Source: Cycas panzhihuaensis (taxonomy: Eukaryota > Cycadophyta). From it: a stretch of DNA of 64,000 nt. The stretch is taken from assembly GCA_023213395.1 (NCBI GenBank), contig CM041465.1:114893741-114957740 (forward strand), written 5' to 3'. This document shows, in pieces, positions 23,861 to 34,394 of this stretch. Position numbers and translations under genes: made by a program. The notes under the pieces are model-generated. The model had not been told where the DNA came from, did not search any database, and saw only the letters and a list, made by a program, of their open reading frames with translations. How positions within the stretch are numbered: the stretch's first letter is position 1; each line of letters begins with the position of its first letter.

Positions 23861-24860
23861 GTAAGCTTCATAGCTATTTTCCCAATTGAAGCTATTGTAC
23901 TATTTTGCCACGGGGAAAAAAAAACAAAAACAGACAGAAAGCGGGCAGAAAAGAAAAAAAAGAGGGTGCGTGTTTGAGTTTGTCTGAATCTTCATCTGTG
24001 ACATGAACTCAGCTTCACATGGCCAGCATAATCCTGATCTGACCGCGCTTTAAATGGCTATACTTTGCATCAAATTACATATAACAACAAATTCCGTTGC
24101 ATTGCTCTGGAGCATGGATGATGTCATTTATCTGGTTATTGTAAGGAATCTGTGGTTTTCCTTTTCGTTATATATTAACCCAATTTGTTTTACTTGCCAG
24201 TAAAAAATATTATCACGCACCCATTGCATTCTTTAGTGACAGAGAAAAGGCTGAGGTTCTTACCAATTGGGAGTTTGTTGCTTACAGCTGGTCAAATGTT
24301 TTACTTGGCCATTCAAAAGTGGCTACCTCTAAAAAGACTTAATCAATCCCCCAGCGGGTTTGAGCCCGCGACTAGCCCTGTACTAACGGACTATCTTATC
24401 AGCACCCCGGCCAAGTCATTTGTAAAGGTTGATGATTACATACCTCATTTATAAAAACAGAAAAAATAAAAATAATATTGGCTTGGTTCTCTCGGGAGTG
24501 CCCATCCAATTTTGCATTCAAATCCTGCCCATTTGAACCTGGCCCGTGCCCTGTAGGAAGGAGCTATGAGGTGCATATCCAGCTACAACGCACACCATTT
24601 TCAATGATTTTGGCAAAAATTCTGTATTCATTAAACAGCTGGCATACCACACACATTGTGCCTGTCAGGAGCTTCTACTACACAAATATTAGCATGGCCT
24701 ATATATGGTTTTATGGGACTTTGCTTAGATTCACACTTGTTTTTTCGGCTTTCAGTGACTATGGATTTCAGATTCTCTCTGGAGACTGCAAAGACCCACT
24801 CCCTACATATAATACAGATTGTGAGAAAATGAAATACTAGAAAACATTCTCAGCACTCTT
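23861..24860 (+). other. Possible intron and further exon fragments, product unknown
   Basis: After the donor at 23861 come A-rich intron-like sequence and a possible acceptor at 24200. Open frames at 24185-24454 and 24478-24840 exist, but neither shows a known domain, and the first runs through a tRNA-like repeat. A second acceptor-like TTTTTTCGGCTTTCAG near 24740-24757 precedes a short open stretch, DYGFQILSGDCKDPLP. The E4 LTR starts at 24861. Confidence 0.3.
24325..24425 (-). repeat. tRNA-like, SINE-type remnant
   Basis: On the minus strand a block from GGCCGGGGTGCTGATAAG to CTGGGGGATTGATTAAG contains GCGGGCTCAAACCCGC, a T-arm-like hairpin resembling a polymerase III B box (GGTTCGANTCC). 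A less clear A-box-like segment lies upstream (TAGTCCGTTAGTACAGGG). It does not fold as a full tRNA by eye. A tRNA-derived SINE fragment is the best reading. Confidence 0.4.
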
Positions 24861-24982
24861 GCTTCCCTTGACAAGGTCTTTGTGGGTGCATGCATGGGAA
24901 TGCATGAGAGCGCATAGTGGAAGAATAGAGATCATACAACCACATTCATAAACACGCAGGATAGATTGCAGCCATTACATCA
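24861..24982 (-). repeat. E4 3' terminal repeat
   Basis: Plus-strand TGCTTCCCTTGAC to GCCATTACATCA. Matches 55380-55492 apart from substitutions and about nine extra bases. Similarity stops at CA in both copies. Confidence 0.65.
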
Positions 24983-25034
24983 ATATTTATCATCCTGCAA
25001 GGAAGATTGCAGCCATGAATGGACTTTGAAAATA

Positions 25035-25077
<43 letters not shown>

Positions 25078-25743
25078 TCCTGAAGAAATGATAAAGTACT
25101 AGAAAAATACAAAGATTACAGCTACACTATCTAAAACATCCTCCAGCTTTTGCTGGAGGAAGTCCAAATACATATATCCTCCAAGCTTGCTGGAGGAATC
25201 ATCTGACTTCCAGGACTGGCTGGAGCTTACATCAAAAACGTCAGAGTGTTCCAAGTTTGCTGGAGAAATTCCCCCCCCCCCCCCCCCAAAAAAAAACTGT
25301 TGCCAAGAAAACTCTCTTCAAGACTCCCTCCAGAATGGGGCTGCACGCATGCAATCTGCCCCTCTGCATGGCTGGAAAAATCTGGTTAAATCCTCTTTTG
25401 CATGTGTGAAAGAATCATGCCACAATCTTCTCTTCAGAAGATGCTTTACTGTTGTGCATTAATGGGCTGATTTTGGAGCCAAATAATTTCGTCCATTAAA
25501 CATTTAAAATGCCATTTTTTTCAAAAATAAAACATTGAGACTTCTGTCATTTATTTGGGTGTGACGGCCTGCTACAACAATTCCCAGTGGCAACTGATTT
25601 GCCCATGCCTTTTCCATATGGACTCAGAATTGGACAAACTTTATATGAAAACTTGTCTCCTCGACAAGCCCAACATATTAGTGAAGTTAGTTTCGCAATT
25701 TGAGTTCATCTACATCAATTTCAGGTCTATAAGAAAACTACTT
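24983..25743 (-). other. E4 3' non-coding region with simple repeats and small hairpins
   Basis: Holds a (CT)n(AT)n run at 25038-25076, a C17A9 run at 25271-25296 and four imperfect palindromes around TCCAAGCTTGCTGGAGGAA-type units between 25138 and 25270. No coding domain. It lies between the end of the E4 coding frame and its terminal repeat. Confidence 0.55.
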
Positions 25744-26256
25744 TGAAAAGCTCAAATGTGTATGTGAAGAGTAAGAAACCAAAGTAGAATCCAAGGTGCT
25801 GGAACCTGGATCATTCGCCCCCTGCGGATGGGTGATGGTCTCCATCACTTGAAGTAATTCTGGAAATTTATCTCGCAGTTGGGAAGAGGAAAACTATCTT
25901 GCTTGAAGGAGATATTTACCTTTCTTTGCAACCCTGTATAGTGGGGCAGGACTTTGTCTTGTCTGCTTCACTGTTTTCTGCACAATTTTATTTGCTTCAG
26001 CCCCTATTCTATCATGTTTGTTTGGAAAAAGGCCTGCAGGATGTACCTTATCAACCCAATCTTCTTCCAACATAGAGTGTACATCAAGTTTTAATTGGTC
26101 CACATTGTAAACCGGATGTATGCCATGTGTCTGTAGGAGATCCAACTTGAAAGCATTTTTATCTCTTGCTTCAATGATTGTGTAGGGACCATATCTGATT
26201 TGCTGAATCTTGTTTGGGCGTGTTTTAAACCTTACCCGTGCCAAGTGAAGCCACAC
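25744..26256 (-). pseudogene. E4 integrase C-terminus and tail
   Basis: Open for 120 codons (25894-26256). It starts MWLHLARVRFKTRPNKIQQI and RYGPYTIIEARDKNAFKLDL, the gypsy integrase C-terminal module, and continues into GIHPVYNVDQLK. The tail PAPLYRVAKKGKYLLQAR is a reduced chromodomain-like segment. The same frame, past a stop at 25894, remains readable to about 25743. Confidence 0.7.
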
Positions 26257-27040
26257 TTGATCTTCAACTTGGAAACCATGTTCTATCTAATGCTTGTCAT
26301 GTCTCTTTTTATACCTTTGTTGTGCTTGTTCCAACACATGCTGCACTTGTTGGTGAGTTTCCTGAACACGCTTAATGAACTTTTATGCTTGTTCATGAGC
26401 TTTATGAGGTTGCTCTTCTGCTGGTACTGCTACAGTCATGGACAATTCCATGGGTGAACACAGCTGAAACCCATATGTAGTCTCAAATGGATTACATCTT
26501 GTCGAGCTATGGATTGCTCAGTTGTAGCAGTGCTGAACATGTGGTAAATGATTATCCCATGTGCAGGGGTGGTGCCGGTTGAAGATCTGTAGCATCTGCA
26601 CTATACTTCTGCTCACAACTTCTGATTGTCCATCCATTTGGGGATAAAAGGCAGTGGACATTTTGAGTTTTTGTGTCCATCATGCTCTGCAAATGATTCC
26701 AAAAGTGACTCAAAAACCTGCTGTCCCTATCTGAAATAATAAAGGCAGGCAAACCAAAGCGAGTCCAAACACAAGCAAAAAATAACTTTGCGGCTTGTAG
26801 GGCAGTTACCTCCTTTTTGCAAGGGATCATTTCTGCCATCTTGTTGAACTAGTCAACAACCAGAAATATATAGTCTTGTTGCCTTTGTGTTATAGGCAAG
26901 CAACCCTGCAAGAAAATCCATGGAGATTGACTCCCATGGCCTCGTTGGCACTGGCAATTGCATGTACTTGCCTTGTATTACATTTAGATCTTTTGAAGTA
27001 TCACAAGGTGCAAGCTTTGAGTTGCTTGCTCGCATCTTAT
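26257..27040 (-). pseudogene. E4 integrase core
   Basis: Minus frames hold PVPTRPWESISMDFLAGL (26853-27035), the start of the DDE core, and MAEMIPCKKEVTALQAAKLF followed by FGLPAFIISDRDSRFLSHFW (26552-26839), with the second Asp present. A frameshift and stops separate the pieces. The zinc-binding N-terminus precedes 27035. Confidence 0.8.
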
Positions 27041-27119
27041 TTCATCTTTGGCCAACAAAAATGTTGTTAATAGGCCAAAGTCTTCTCCACATCAAAATGG
27101 CTTGCTACTTGGCCATTGT

Positions 27120-27770
27120 GAGCTTCTCGGATTAGCATGAGTCTATGGCTGCCTTTGAAAGGTATACAAATCTTGCCCAACTTGTACAAGATGCCATCCA
27201 TCTCTTTTCTTACTCAGAACCATGGAAACTGCTGCCTCATATGCTTGATGAAAATCGGAATCATTAACATACAAAGGGATCCAATCATCAAATGCAAAGT
27301 ACTTGGTATGCATGATGGATGCCATTGCATTTGCTGGGTTGTTCAATCAATCTGCAACTTTGTTCATGGAACCTTTCTTGTATTTGATCATGAGATACAA
27401 CTGCTGCAAGTATGTCATCTGCTTGACATGTCTGTTGTTTTGAATCTTGGATTGTGTTTGAATGAATTGAAGAGGCTCGTGATCGGAATGAATAATTGTC
27501 TCCTTTCCAAGGAGGTAGTGTCTCCACATCTTCGCCAGTTGTACAATGGCATACGACTCCTTATCATAAGCGGAGTAGTTCCCAATTGCTCCCCTAAAGT
27601 TTTTGAATGGTGTGCAATTGGTCTCCCATGTTGGGTAAGGATAGCTCCTAGGGCAACACTTGAAGTATCGGTTTCAACCTTGAATGCTTGTTGTGGAGCC
27701 AACAATGCTAACACTGGCATAGAGCATAATCTTTTCTTTAGTTATCCTTAAAAGCTTGTTGTTGCATGGT
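27120..27770 (-). pseudogene. E4 RNase H
   Basis: The piece at 27415-27720 reads LAPQQAFKVETDTSSVALGA and ILTQHGRPIAHHSKTL, the usual gypsy RNase H opening. A frame change near 27500 leads to HSDHEPLQFIQTQ. The end of the domain reaches about 27143. Confidence 0.75.
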
Positions 27771-27879
27771 TGCCCGTTCAAACTTAGTATTACCTCTTGT
27801 AAGGAGGTTAAAATGCCGTACAATGCTAGAATATTGAAATATAAATCTGTGTTAGAAAGCCAAACTAAGGAAACTATGG

Positions 27880-28178
27880 AGTTTCTTTAGGCTAGTGGGC
27901 TAGTGGGCGTGGCCCAATCCATCAATACTCTCGCCTTAGGGGGATCCATTCTTATGTCGCTTTCATCAACAATAAAACCCAAGTATGAAATGGTCATAAC
28001 AAAAGAACACTTACTATGATTGGCTTGCAACTTATGTTCCTGTAGCATTTGCAATACTTGGCATATGTGATGGCTCTGTTCTTCCCATGTTCTACTGAAA
28101 ATGAGGATGTCGTCTAAGTACACCACAACAAACATGTCCAAGAATGGTCTCATGATATCATTCATGACTCTCATGAAT
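27880..28178 (-). pseudogene. E4 reverse transcriptase, C-terminal half
   Basis: Directly left of the E5 insertion the frame reads TFMRVMNDIMRPFLDMFVVV, then the catalytic YLDDILIFS near 28095-28125 with both Asp intact, then LGFIVDESDIRMDPPKARVL. The N-terminal half is at 53025-53520, on the other side of E5. Confidence 0.85.
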
Positions 28179-28183
28179 GTAGC

Positions 28184-28522
28184 TATAGTAGACCGAGTGT
28201 TTACTATTGCCTTTGCACACGACTTCAAGTAATAATCAATGCATGCACAATGAAGGAGGTATTGCAAGCACTAAGAAGTTACTAATAAAATCTCTCAATG
28301 ATAAGATTCAATTAATTTCATAACACACAATGAGCAATTACAATAATGGGGGAAATTTATACAAGCAGTATGCAACTATTCAAATGTTTTTCCACCTTTT
28401 GATATCTCTCGTCAAACGCCTTTTGATATCTCTCACCAAATATTCAAATGTTAAACTAGTTATTAAGTTTAAATAATGACTAACTACTATGGTTAACTAG
28501 TCGAGTTGCAACTAGTGCAACA
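28184..28522 (-). repeat. E5 3' LTR
   Basis: Plus-strand TATAGTAGACCGAGTG to AGTGCAACA. It contains CCTTTTGATATCTCTC twice (about 28396-28445), a 25-bp tandem duplication absent from the right copy. Confidence 0.9.
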
Positions 28523-28538
28523 AGTCCCTGCCCTTTGA
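28523..28538 (-). other. E5 polypurine tract
   Basis: Minus strand AAAGGGCAGGGACT next to the LTR start TGTTGCAC. Confidence 0.75.
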
Positions 28539-28549
28539 AATGCTTTGCC

Positions 28550-28700
28550 CTTAAAGCATATGAAGATTAGGGAACCTCTAAAAGGGTGTCTTCACTTTCC
28601 TAGGTGCTGTAATCATGTGGAAGTGACTACCATTTGATTAGATACTCCTTTATTGTTTGTTTTTGTAAGTGTTTGGTATGAGCATCAAGAATTCCTTCTG
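28550..28700 (-). pseudogene. E5 chromodomain
   Basis: The minus frame reads GILDAHTKHLQKQTIKEYLI, then KW, a stop, and SLPHDYSTWESEDTL. The EYLIKW and TWE residues are the aromatic and acidic signature of chromodomains fused to chromoviral integrase. One premature stop after KW. Confidence 0.7.
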
Positions 28701-29720
28701 GGCATAGGACAAGTTGGCTTTCTTCGTCAAGTATAAGTAATTTTGTTTGTGGTATGACCTAGGAGCCAATTTTGGGTTTGAGGTTGGAAACATAAAAAAT
28801 ATTATATATTTGGTTACTTGGCATATTCAAAGCATAGGTGACATAACCAACTTGTTGCAGAATTTGAAATGGTTCGTAGAATTGAGGAGCTAGGTTTTAT
28901 TACCCTGAAGACTCGAGGGATGACTGTTTATAAGATTGTAGGTAAACAAAATCCTAATCACCATCATTGAATTCTCGTTTTGGAGCGATAGGTATCAACT
29001 TGTTGCTTCATATGATGTTGAGCTAGTTGGAGGTTATCTTTGAGAGCTTGAAGAAGAGTTGAAGTTTGCTACTGTATTTGTTCGACTGTTGGTGCTTTGG
29101 TTGTTTTTTGGAAGAGGGAATTAATGTCTAGCGATGGGTAACCATAAAGTGCTAGGAAGGGGGACATCTTGATTGTCAAATGGTATGAAGTATTGTGCCA
29201 ATACTTGGCTAAATGCACCCATTTGGATTGCTAGTCTCTTGTGAAGTAATGTAAATATCCTTCAAGACATTTGTTGATAGCCTCGGTTTGACTGTTTGTT
29301 TGTGGATGGTAGGCTATACTCATATGCTATTGGGTGCTTGCTAGTCAAAGCAATTCAGACAAGAATTTACTTGTAAATTCAGGGTCTTGATCATTGATAA
29401 TTATTTGAGGGAACCCATCGAGGTCATCGATTGACTTCATCAATAAGTTGACAACTTGAGGTGCAGGTGCTGTGCTGTGTAGTGGAATAAAATGTGCATA
29501 TTTTGTAAGGGGATCCATGATAGCCAAAATAGCATCTTTACTTGCAAATTTGGGTAGTATTGTAATAAAATCCATACTAATATCTACCTATTTGTGACTC
29601 AGAATTGGTAATGGATGAAGTAGACTTGGAAGCTTTATTGTCTCTGCTTTTTGCCATTGGCAAATGTCACAAGAGGCAATGAAGTGTTGAATGCTAGATT
29701 TTTACTTTGGCTAGTAAAAT
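28701..29720 (-). pseudogene. E5 integrase
   Basis: The piece 29345-29575 encodes [32 protein letters not shown] and FPQIIINDQDPEFTSKFLSE, the DDE core with the second Asp in the context NDQDPEF. Further stops occur toward the C-terminus (28701-29340). The N-terminal zinc finger lies near 29640-29720. Confidence 0.75.
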
Positions 29721-29989
29721 GATCTCCTTATGTGACCATAAGTTTTGTCAAAACTTGAATGTTCGGAGGATGGTGTAGCATGTCCTTCCTGGAGGATGAT
29801 CCTTTTCACAGTCGAAGATTGAGGTAGGTTGATTCGATCTTTATATAAGAATGTGTGTCCATGCAATGACCAATTTGGTGGAGCTTTTCCTTGATTGAAA
29901 TCTTGTAGCCTAGTTTTAGTTATTGGGTCATTGTCATATTCAGAGTGGAGTTCATTGATCCATATAGAAAGTGTTGTAGAAATAGCATT

Positions 29990-30330
29990 GCATGACTCCT
30001 ATTCATATTTCCTAGATAAATTATCAGCCACTGTATTGTCTTTGCCCTTTTTATGTACGATGTCCAAATCAAAATTTTGGATTTTTGTGAACCATTTTTA
30101 TTCTAATTCCGATGAGATAGGCTGTTGTAGGAGATACTTGAGGCTATGATTATTGGTATGCATTGTGAATTTGCTGCCAAATGGGTACTGTCGCCATTTT
30201 GCTAAGGCATGGAGAACAACCAACACTTCTTTATTGCAAGTCACATAGGTTTGCTCTCGAAGATTAAGTTTTTTGGCTTTCAAATGCTATGGGTTATATG
30301 TTTTGCATTAAAATTGTACCTATGCCTGAT
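29990..30330 (-). pseudogene. E5 RNase H
   Basis: 30098-30283 reads MKAKKLNLREQTYVTCNKEV and LVVLHALAKWRQYPFGSKFT, followed by MHTNNHSLKYLLQQ. The usual TDH before SLKYL is altered to TNNH. Stops flank the piece. Confidence 0.7.
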
Positions 30331-31400
30331 CTGGATGTATCGTAATGTAGTTTGAAGGTTTTGGCAAAATTAGGCATTGCTAATACAAGGATAGAAATAA
30401 CAATTGCTTTTAGGCGTGAAAAGGTCTGGTCGGCTAGGTCTAATTGATGGAAGGCATTCTTTTTGTAGAGATTAGTGAGTGGGGTAACAAGAGATGAAGA
30501 ATGTTGAATTTATTACCTATAAAAACCAGTGAGTCCCCAAAACCCTCAGAGAATAGCGATTGAAGTGGGTATTGGCCAATCTGAAATGGCTTGAATTTTA
30601 CTAGGGTCCATACAAACACTATGTATGGAAATGATGTGACCCAAATATTCTAGTGTTTGCTAGCTAAAATGGCACTTGGCTTGCTTGGCAAACAACTTGT
30701 TTTGACTCAAGGTTTCCAATACCTTGTCTAAATGATTGAAATGTTGTTGCTAAGATTTGCTATAGACTAAGGTGTCATTAAAAAAAACCATGATAAACTT
30801 ATGTAGAAAAGGAGCAAATACCTTATTCATTATGGCCTGGAATGATGTCGGGGCATTTGTGATGCTGAAGGACATGATTTTGAATTCATATAGTCCCTGA
30901 TGTGTCTTGAAAGCTATTTTCTCACAATCGATTATTCTGATAGGGATTTGATAATAGCCAGATTGTAGATCAATTTAAAAAAAAAATGTTATGCCATGAA
31001 GTTTGACGATAACATCATCCATTATGGGAATAAGATATTGGTTCTTTATCATGGTTGAATTTAATTCCCGATAATTTACACAAAGATGAAAGGACCCATC
31101 TTTTTTGCTAGCCAAGACAATTGCAATTACATAGGGATTTTTACTATGAGTGATGGCTTCAAGTTGTAGAAGGTTGTTTGATCTTTTTCTTTTGTCTATG
31201 GTTGTGCCTGTAGGGACGAACTGAAACTGGACCTTCTCCTAGTTTGATTTCAATAGTATGCTCCATGTCGCAATCAGGTGGGAGTCTTGTTTTTAGAGGT
31301 TGGAAGATTGATTCATGCCATTGTAGGAGGTCTTGAAGGTCATGAGTTTGGTTCGACTTAAGGTGTTCCTTTGATGTGAATGCCTCCATGGAGAAAAGAT
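30331..31400 (-). pseudogene. E5 reverse transcriptase
   Basis: The N-terminal piece at 31159-31389 carries LLQWHESIFQPLKTRLPPDC and VSVRPYRHNHRQKKKI. The catalytic box near 30765-30800 reads FFNDTLVYS, so the first catalytic Asp of FFDD is Asn. Stops are present in several places. Non-functional. Confidence 0.75.
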
Positions 31401-31549
31401 GGGCAATGAATCCTGCATGCCCTTTATTAACTTATCCATCTTTGTTGCAGATATAACTTTAGAATCAAATGCTGTGATTCCAAAGAATTGATGTAGATTT
31501 CCATCCCAACGGAAATAGATGAAGTTTTCCATCCCAACACTACATCAAA

Positions 31550-31953
31550 GGTTCCAAGGGGAAGAGGGTGTTGATTTAGAGTTCTAGATTAGGGAGTTCT
31601 CCATTGCAATTGATTTGTCTTTCACCTAGTATTAAAATGTGAAAGGTTTTATACTTATTAGTAAATATGCCCAAGTGGATGGCCAACTTGGTATCTACGA
31701 AGTTGTATGTGTTGCTTGGGTCAATCAAGACAATGACCTTTTGTTTGTAGAGGAATCCTTGTATCTTAATGGTGTTGGTTTGTTGTATCCCCAAAATAAT
31801 TGCCAAAGAGACAGATGGTTGCCCACTTTCAAGTGATGGTTGTTCCTCGGGGGGAATTTGCTCCTCTAGAATATCAAGTTCATCTTTGCCCATATCGGCT
31901 TCAACTGTGTAAAGTTGATTTCTTTTTGGGCAGACCTTGAGATTCCCTATAAC
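31550..31953 (-). pseudogene. E5 aspartic protease, N-terminal side cut by E6
   Basis: 31576-31893 is open for 105 codons. The active site LIDPSNTYNFVDTKLAIHLG shows Asp-Pro-Ser where Asp-Ser-Gly is expected. Upstream residues (VCPKRNQLYTVE) end at 31953, and E6 begins at 31959 after the duplication TCGCT. Confidence 0.75.
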
Positions 31954-31958
31954 TCGCT

Positions 31959-32447
31959 TGTAATGTGTCTTTCACAATAAAGAACTTCAAAGAGAGAAAT
32001 GTTAAGCGCCAAAGAGAGCCAAAAGAGACAATTGATCACCAAAGAGAACCGAAGTTCTTTTCTCTTAAGTAATATGATCCAAGAATGAATTACAATGAAG
32101 ACCCGAGAGGGTATATATAGTGCTTCAACTACTAACGCTTACTTCTATTCTAAGCACTTACTAAATAAGTGAGCACAACTACCTGCTAAATGCATGCGCA
32201 AAAAGAGCAACTACTTGCTAAATATATATGTAGTGCACTTACTAAACAAGTGAGCACAACTACTTGCTAAATGCATGTGCAATACAAAAGCACCACTATT
32301 TGAGTACTTGCTAAATAAGAGAGTATGCCTATTTAGGCACTTACTAAATAAGCAAGTACTTTAGAATATTCACAAGATTACATAACCCTTTGACGGATTC
32401 CACATGCTAATACTTCCTTCCGCTTATGGAGGTGAGGTTATGTTACA
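31959..32447 (-). repeat. E6 3' LTR
   Basis: Plus-strand TGTAATGTGTCTTTC to GGTTATGTTACA. It contains several internal near-repeats of the ACTTGCTAAATAAG and GCACTTACTAAATAAG type. Confidence 0.95.
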
Positions 32448-32460
32448 AGTCCCCCCCTCT
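32448..32460 (-). other. E6 polypurine tract
   Basis: Minus strand AGAGGGGGGGACT directly before the LTR. Confidence 0.85.
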
Positions 32461-32640
32461 AAGACGCTGAGTCCTCGAAGCGTTGCAAATGAGGATGCTG
32501 TTTGACAAATTCGTTAGATTCCCAAGTTGCTTCATCTGCATCACAACTGACCCACTGTACCAAATGCTCAGAAATGTTGCGATTTCGAAGGTGGCGCTGA
32601 CGACTGGCGAGGATCCAGTCTGGTGGAATTGTGAGAGTTT
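32461..32640 (-). pseudogene. E6 chromodomain
   Basis: The minus frame has ILASRQRHLRNRNISEHLVQ, then WVSCDADEATWESNEFVKQH and QRFEDSAS, a well-preserved chromodomain with Trp and acidic residues. A stop at about 32637 separates it from the long integrase frame. In the family it binds methylated histone H3 and directs insertion to heterochromatin. Confidence 0.75.
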
Positions 32641-33720
32641 ATTTATTATGGAGAATGGGGAGGGTAGTGAGGGGTGTAATATTTTTTCCCAGACACTTTT
32701 TAAGGCATGAGACATGGAAGACATTATGGATATTGGTGTCTGGGGGAAGTTCAAGGGCATATGCAACTTTGCCAATCTTTTTTATGACTTTATACGGACC
32801 ATAATAATGGGGGCTTAGTTTGTGGCCTCGATGGGCTTTTAGGGATTGTTGTTTGTATGGCTGAAGACGGAGGAAGACGAGATCTCCAATGTCAAATGAC
32901 CGATCAGATCGGTGGCGGTCAGTGAGTTGCTTCATACGATTTCTTGCATTGGCTAGGTTTTGCTTAATGGTATGAAGGATTTGGTCCATGTCTTGAAGCT
33001 TTTGTTGGGCAGAGGCATTCCGAAAATTAGTTGCCAAAGTATGGTGTGAAGGGGGGTGATAGCCGTATAATGCTAAGAATAGAGACATGCCAATGGCTGA
33101 ATGGTGTGATGAATTGTACCAATATTCTGCCAAGGATAACCAGGATGTCCATTTAGCTTGGTGGTCAAAGGCAAAACAACGTAGGTATGTTTCCAAAATT
33201 TTATTCAAAGCCTCTGATTGACCATCTGTTTGTGGATGGTAGGCGGTACTCATATTAAATGAAGTTCCCCTAGCCTTAAATAACTCTTGCCAAAAGGAGC
33301 TAGTGAATTTGGGGTCCCTATTACAAATGATAGTTGAGGGGAATCCATGAAGACGGAAAATGAATTGGATATAAATGTCAGCCAGACAGAATTATTTATA
33401 AGATGTGTGTACTGGAATAAAATGAGCATATTTGGTTAGTCTATCGATGACTACCCAAATGGAGTCAAACCTAGCCGATGTAGGTAAGCCAGTAATAAAA
33501 TCCATGGCAATGTCCTACCATTTTCCTTGAGGGATATGTAATGGCTGGAGTAGTCTTGGTAAAACATTGTTATCCACCTTATGTCGTTGACAAGTATGAC
33601 ATTCTGACACAAAGGTAAAGATAGTATGTTTCATATTGGGCCAAAAGAAGTCAGCACGAATACGGCGATAAGTTTTATCAAATCTTGAATGACCCCCTAA
33701 AGGAGTGGAGTGATACTATG
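32639..33720 (-). pseudogene. E6 integrase
   Basis: Open for 204 codons (32639-33253). It starts MSTAYHPQTDGQSEALNKIL, then WLSLAEYWYNSSHHSAIGMS and a C-terminal GDLVFLRLQPYKQQSLKAHR with SPHYYGPYKVI. The preceding core (33253-33720) is broken by stops at several positions, for example after the FTSSFWQE-type segment. Confidence 0.85.
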
Positions 33721-34380
33721 TTAGAATGCGTGAAATGAAAGATAAGGAAGGGTGGACAAAGATGCGATTATGAAATAACAGATGGTTTGAGTGAGTTGAC
33801 CATCCATTATGGTTTAAAGCTTTTTCTTTCCAAAGGAAGTAGTCAGGTTGTGCCTGGTTTTCAGCATGTAATTCATCTAGCCAAATGGGTTGGGGCTTAG
33901 ATATAGCATGAATGCTGGGGTTGGTGTCATTGGAATTGGGAGAAATGCGAGAAAGGGCATCCGCAACGACATTGTCTTTGCCTTTCTTATAAGATATCGT
34001 AAAGTAAAAAACCTGAAGGCGATCAATCCATTTGGCTTGTTCTTCTGAGAGGATTGGTTGGTCCATCAGATTATGGAGACTACGGTGATCAGTAAGGATT
34101 GTGAATTTTGACCCTAAAAGATATTTACGCCACTTATCCATCCCATGTAGGATTGCTCGCATTTCCTTTTGGTAAGTTGATAGTTGAAGTTCATGGTCTT
34201 TTAGTTTTCACTTTCGAATGCAATGGGGTGATATTCCTGCATAAGAATAGCGCCTATGCCGAATCCGGAAGTATCACACTCGAGCTGGAAAGGTTGGGTG
34301 AAGCCAGGAGTGACCGGCACTGGGGTAGAGGTCATCACTAGCTTGAGGTGGGAAAAGGCAGCTTCAGCCTCTGACGACCA
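33716..34380 (-). pseudogene. E6 RNase H
   Basis: 33716-34162 is open for 148 codons with ILTDHRSLHNLMDQPILSEE and QVFYFTISYKKGKDNVVADA, then LSR. This is the end of RNase H and the connection to integrase. The start (FQLECDTSGFGIGAIL-like) lies to about 34330, broken by a frame change near 34200. Confidence 0.85.
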
Positions 34381-34394
34381 TTAAAAGGAGTTTT

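Noticed and set aside
24340-24410. A functional tRNA gene
   Set aside because: Only a T-arm-like hairpin is convincing; acceptor and anticodon arms do not pair by eye.
24185-24454. Open frame of 89 codons as second exon
   Set aside because: It passes through the tRNA-like repeat and stops after it; no domain supports it.
24861-25813. A 953-bp E4 LTR
   Set aside because: Similarity with the right end stops at 24982, and the purine-rich GCAGGGGGCG near 25820 lies in a readable C-terminal frame. Kept as an alternative in the findings.
32150-32370. CRISPR-like spaced repeats in the E6 LTR (ACTTGCTAAAT units)
   Set aside because: Units are unequal, spacing is irregular and the same pattern is in both LTR copies; it is ordinary LTR internal repetition in a plant genome.
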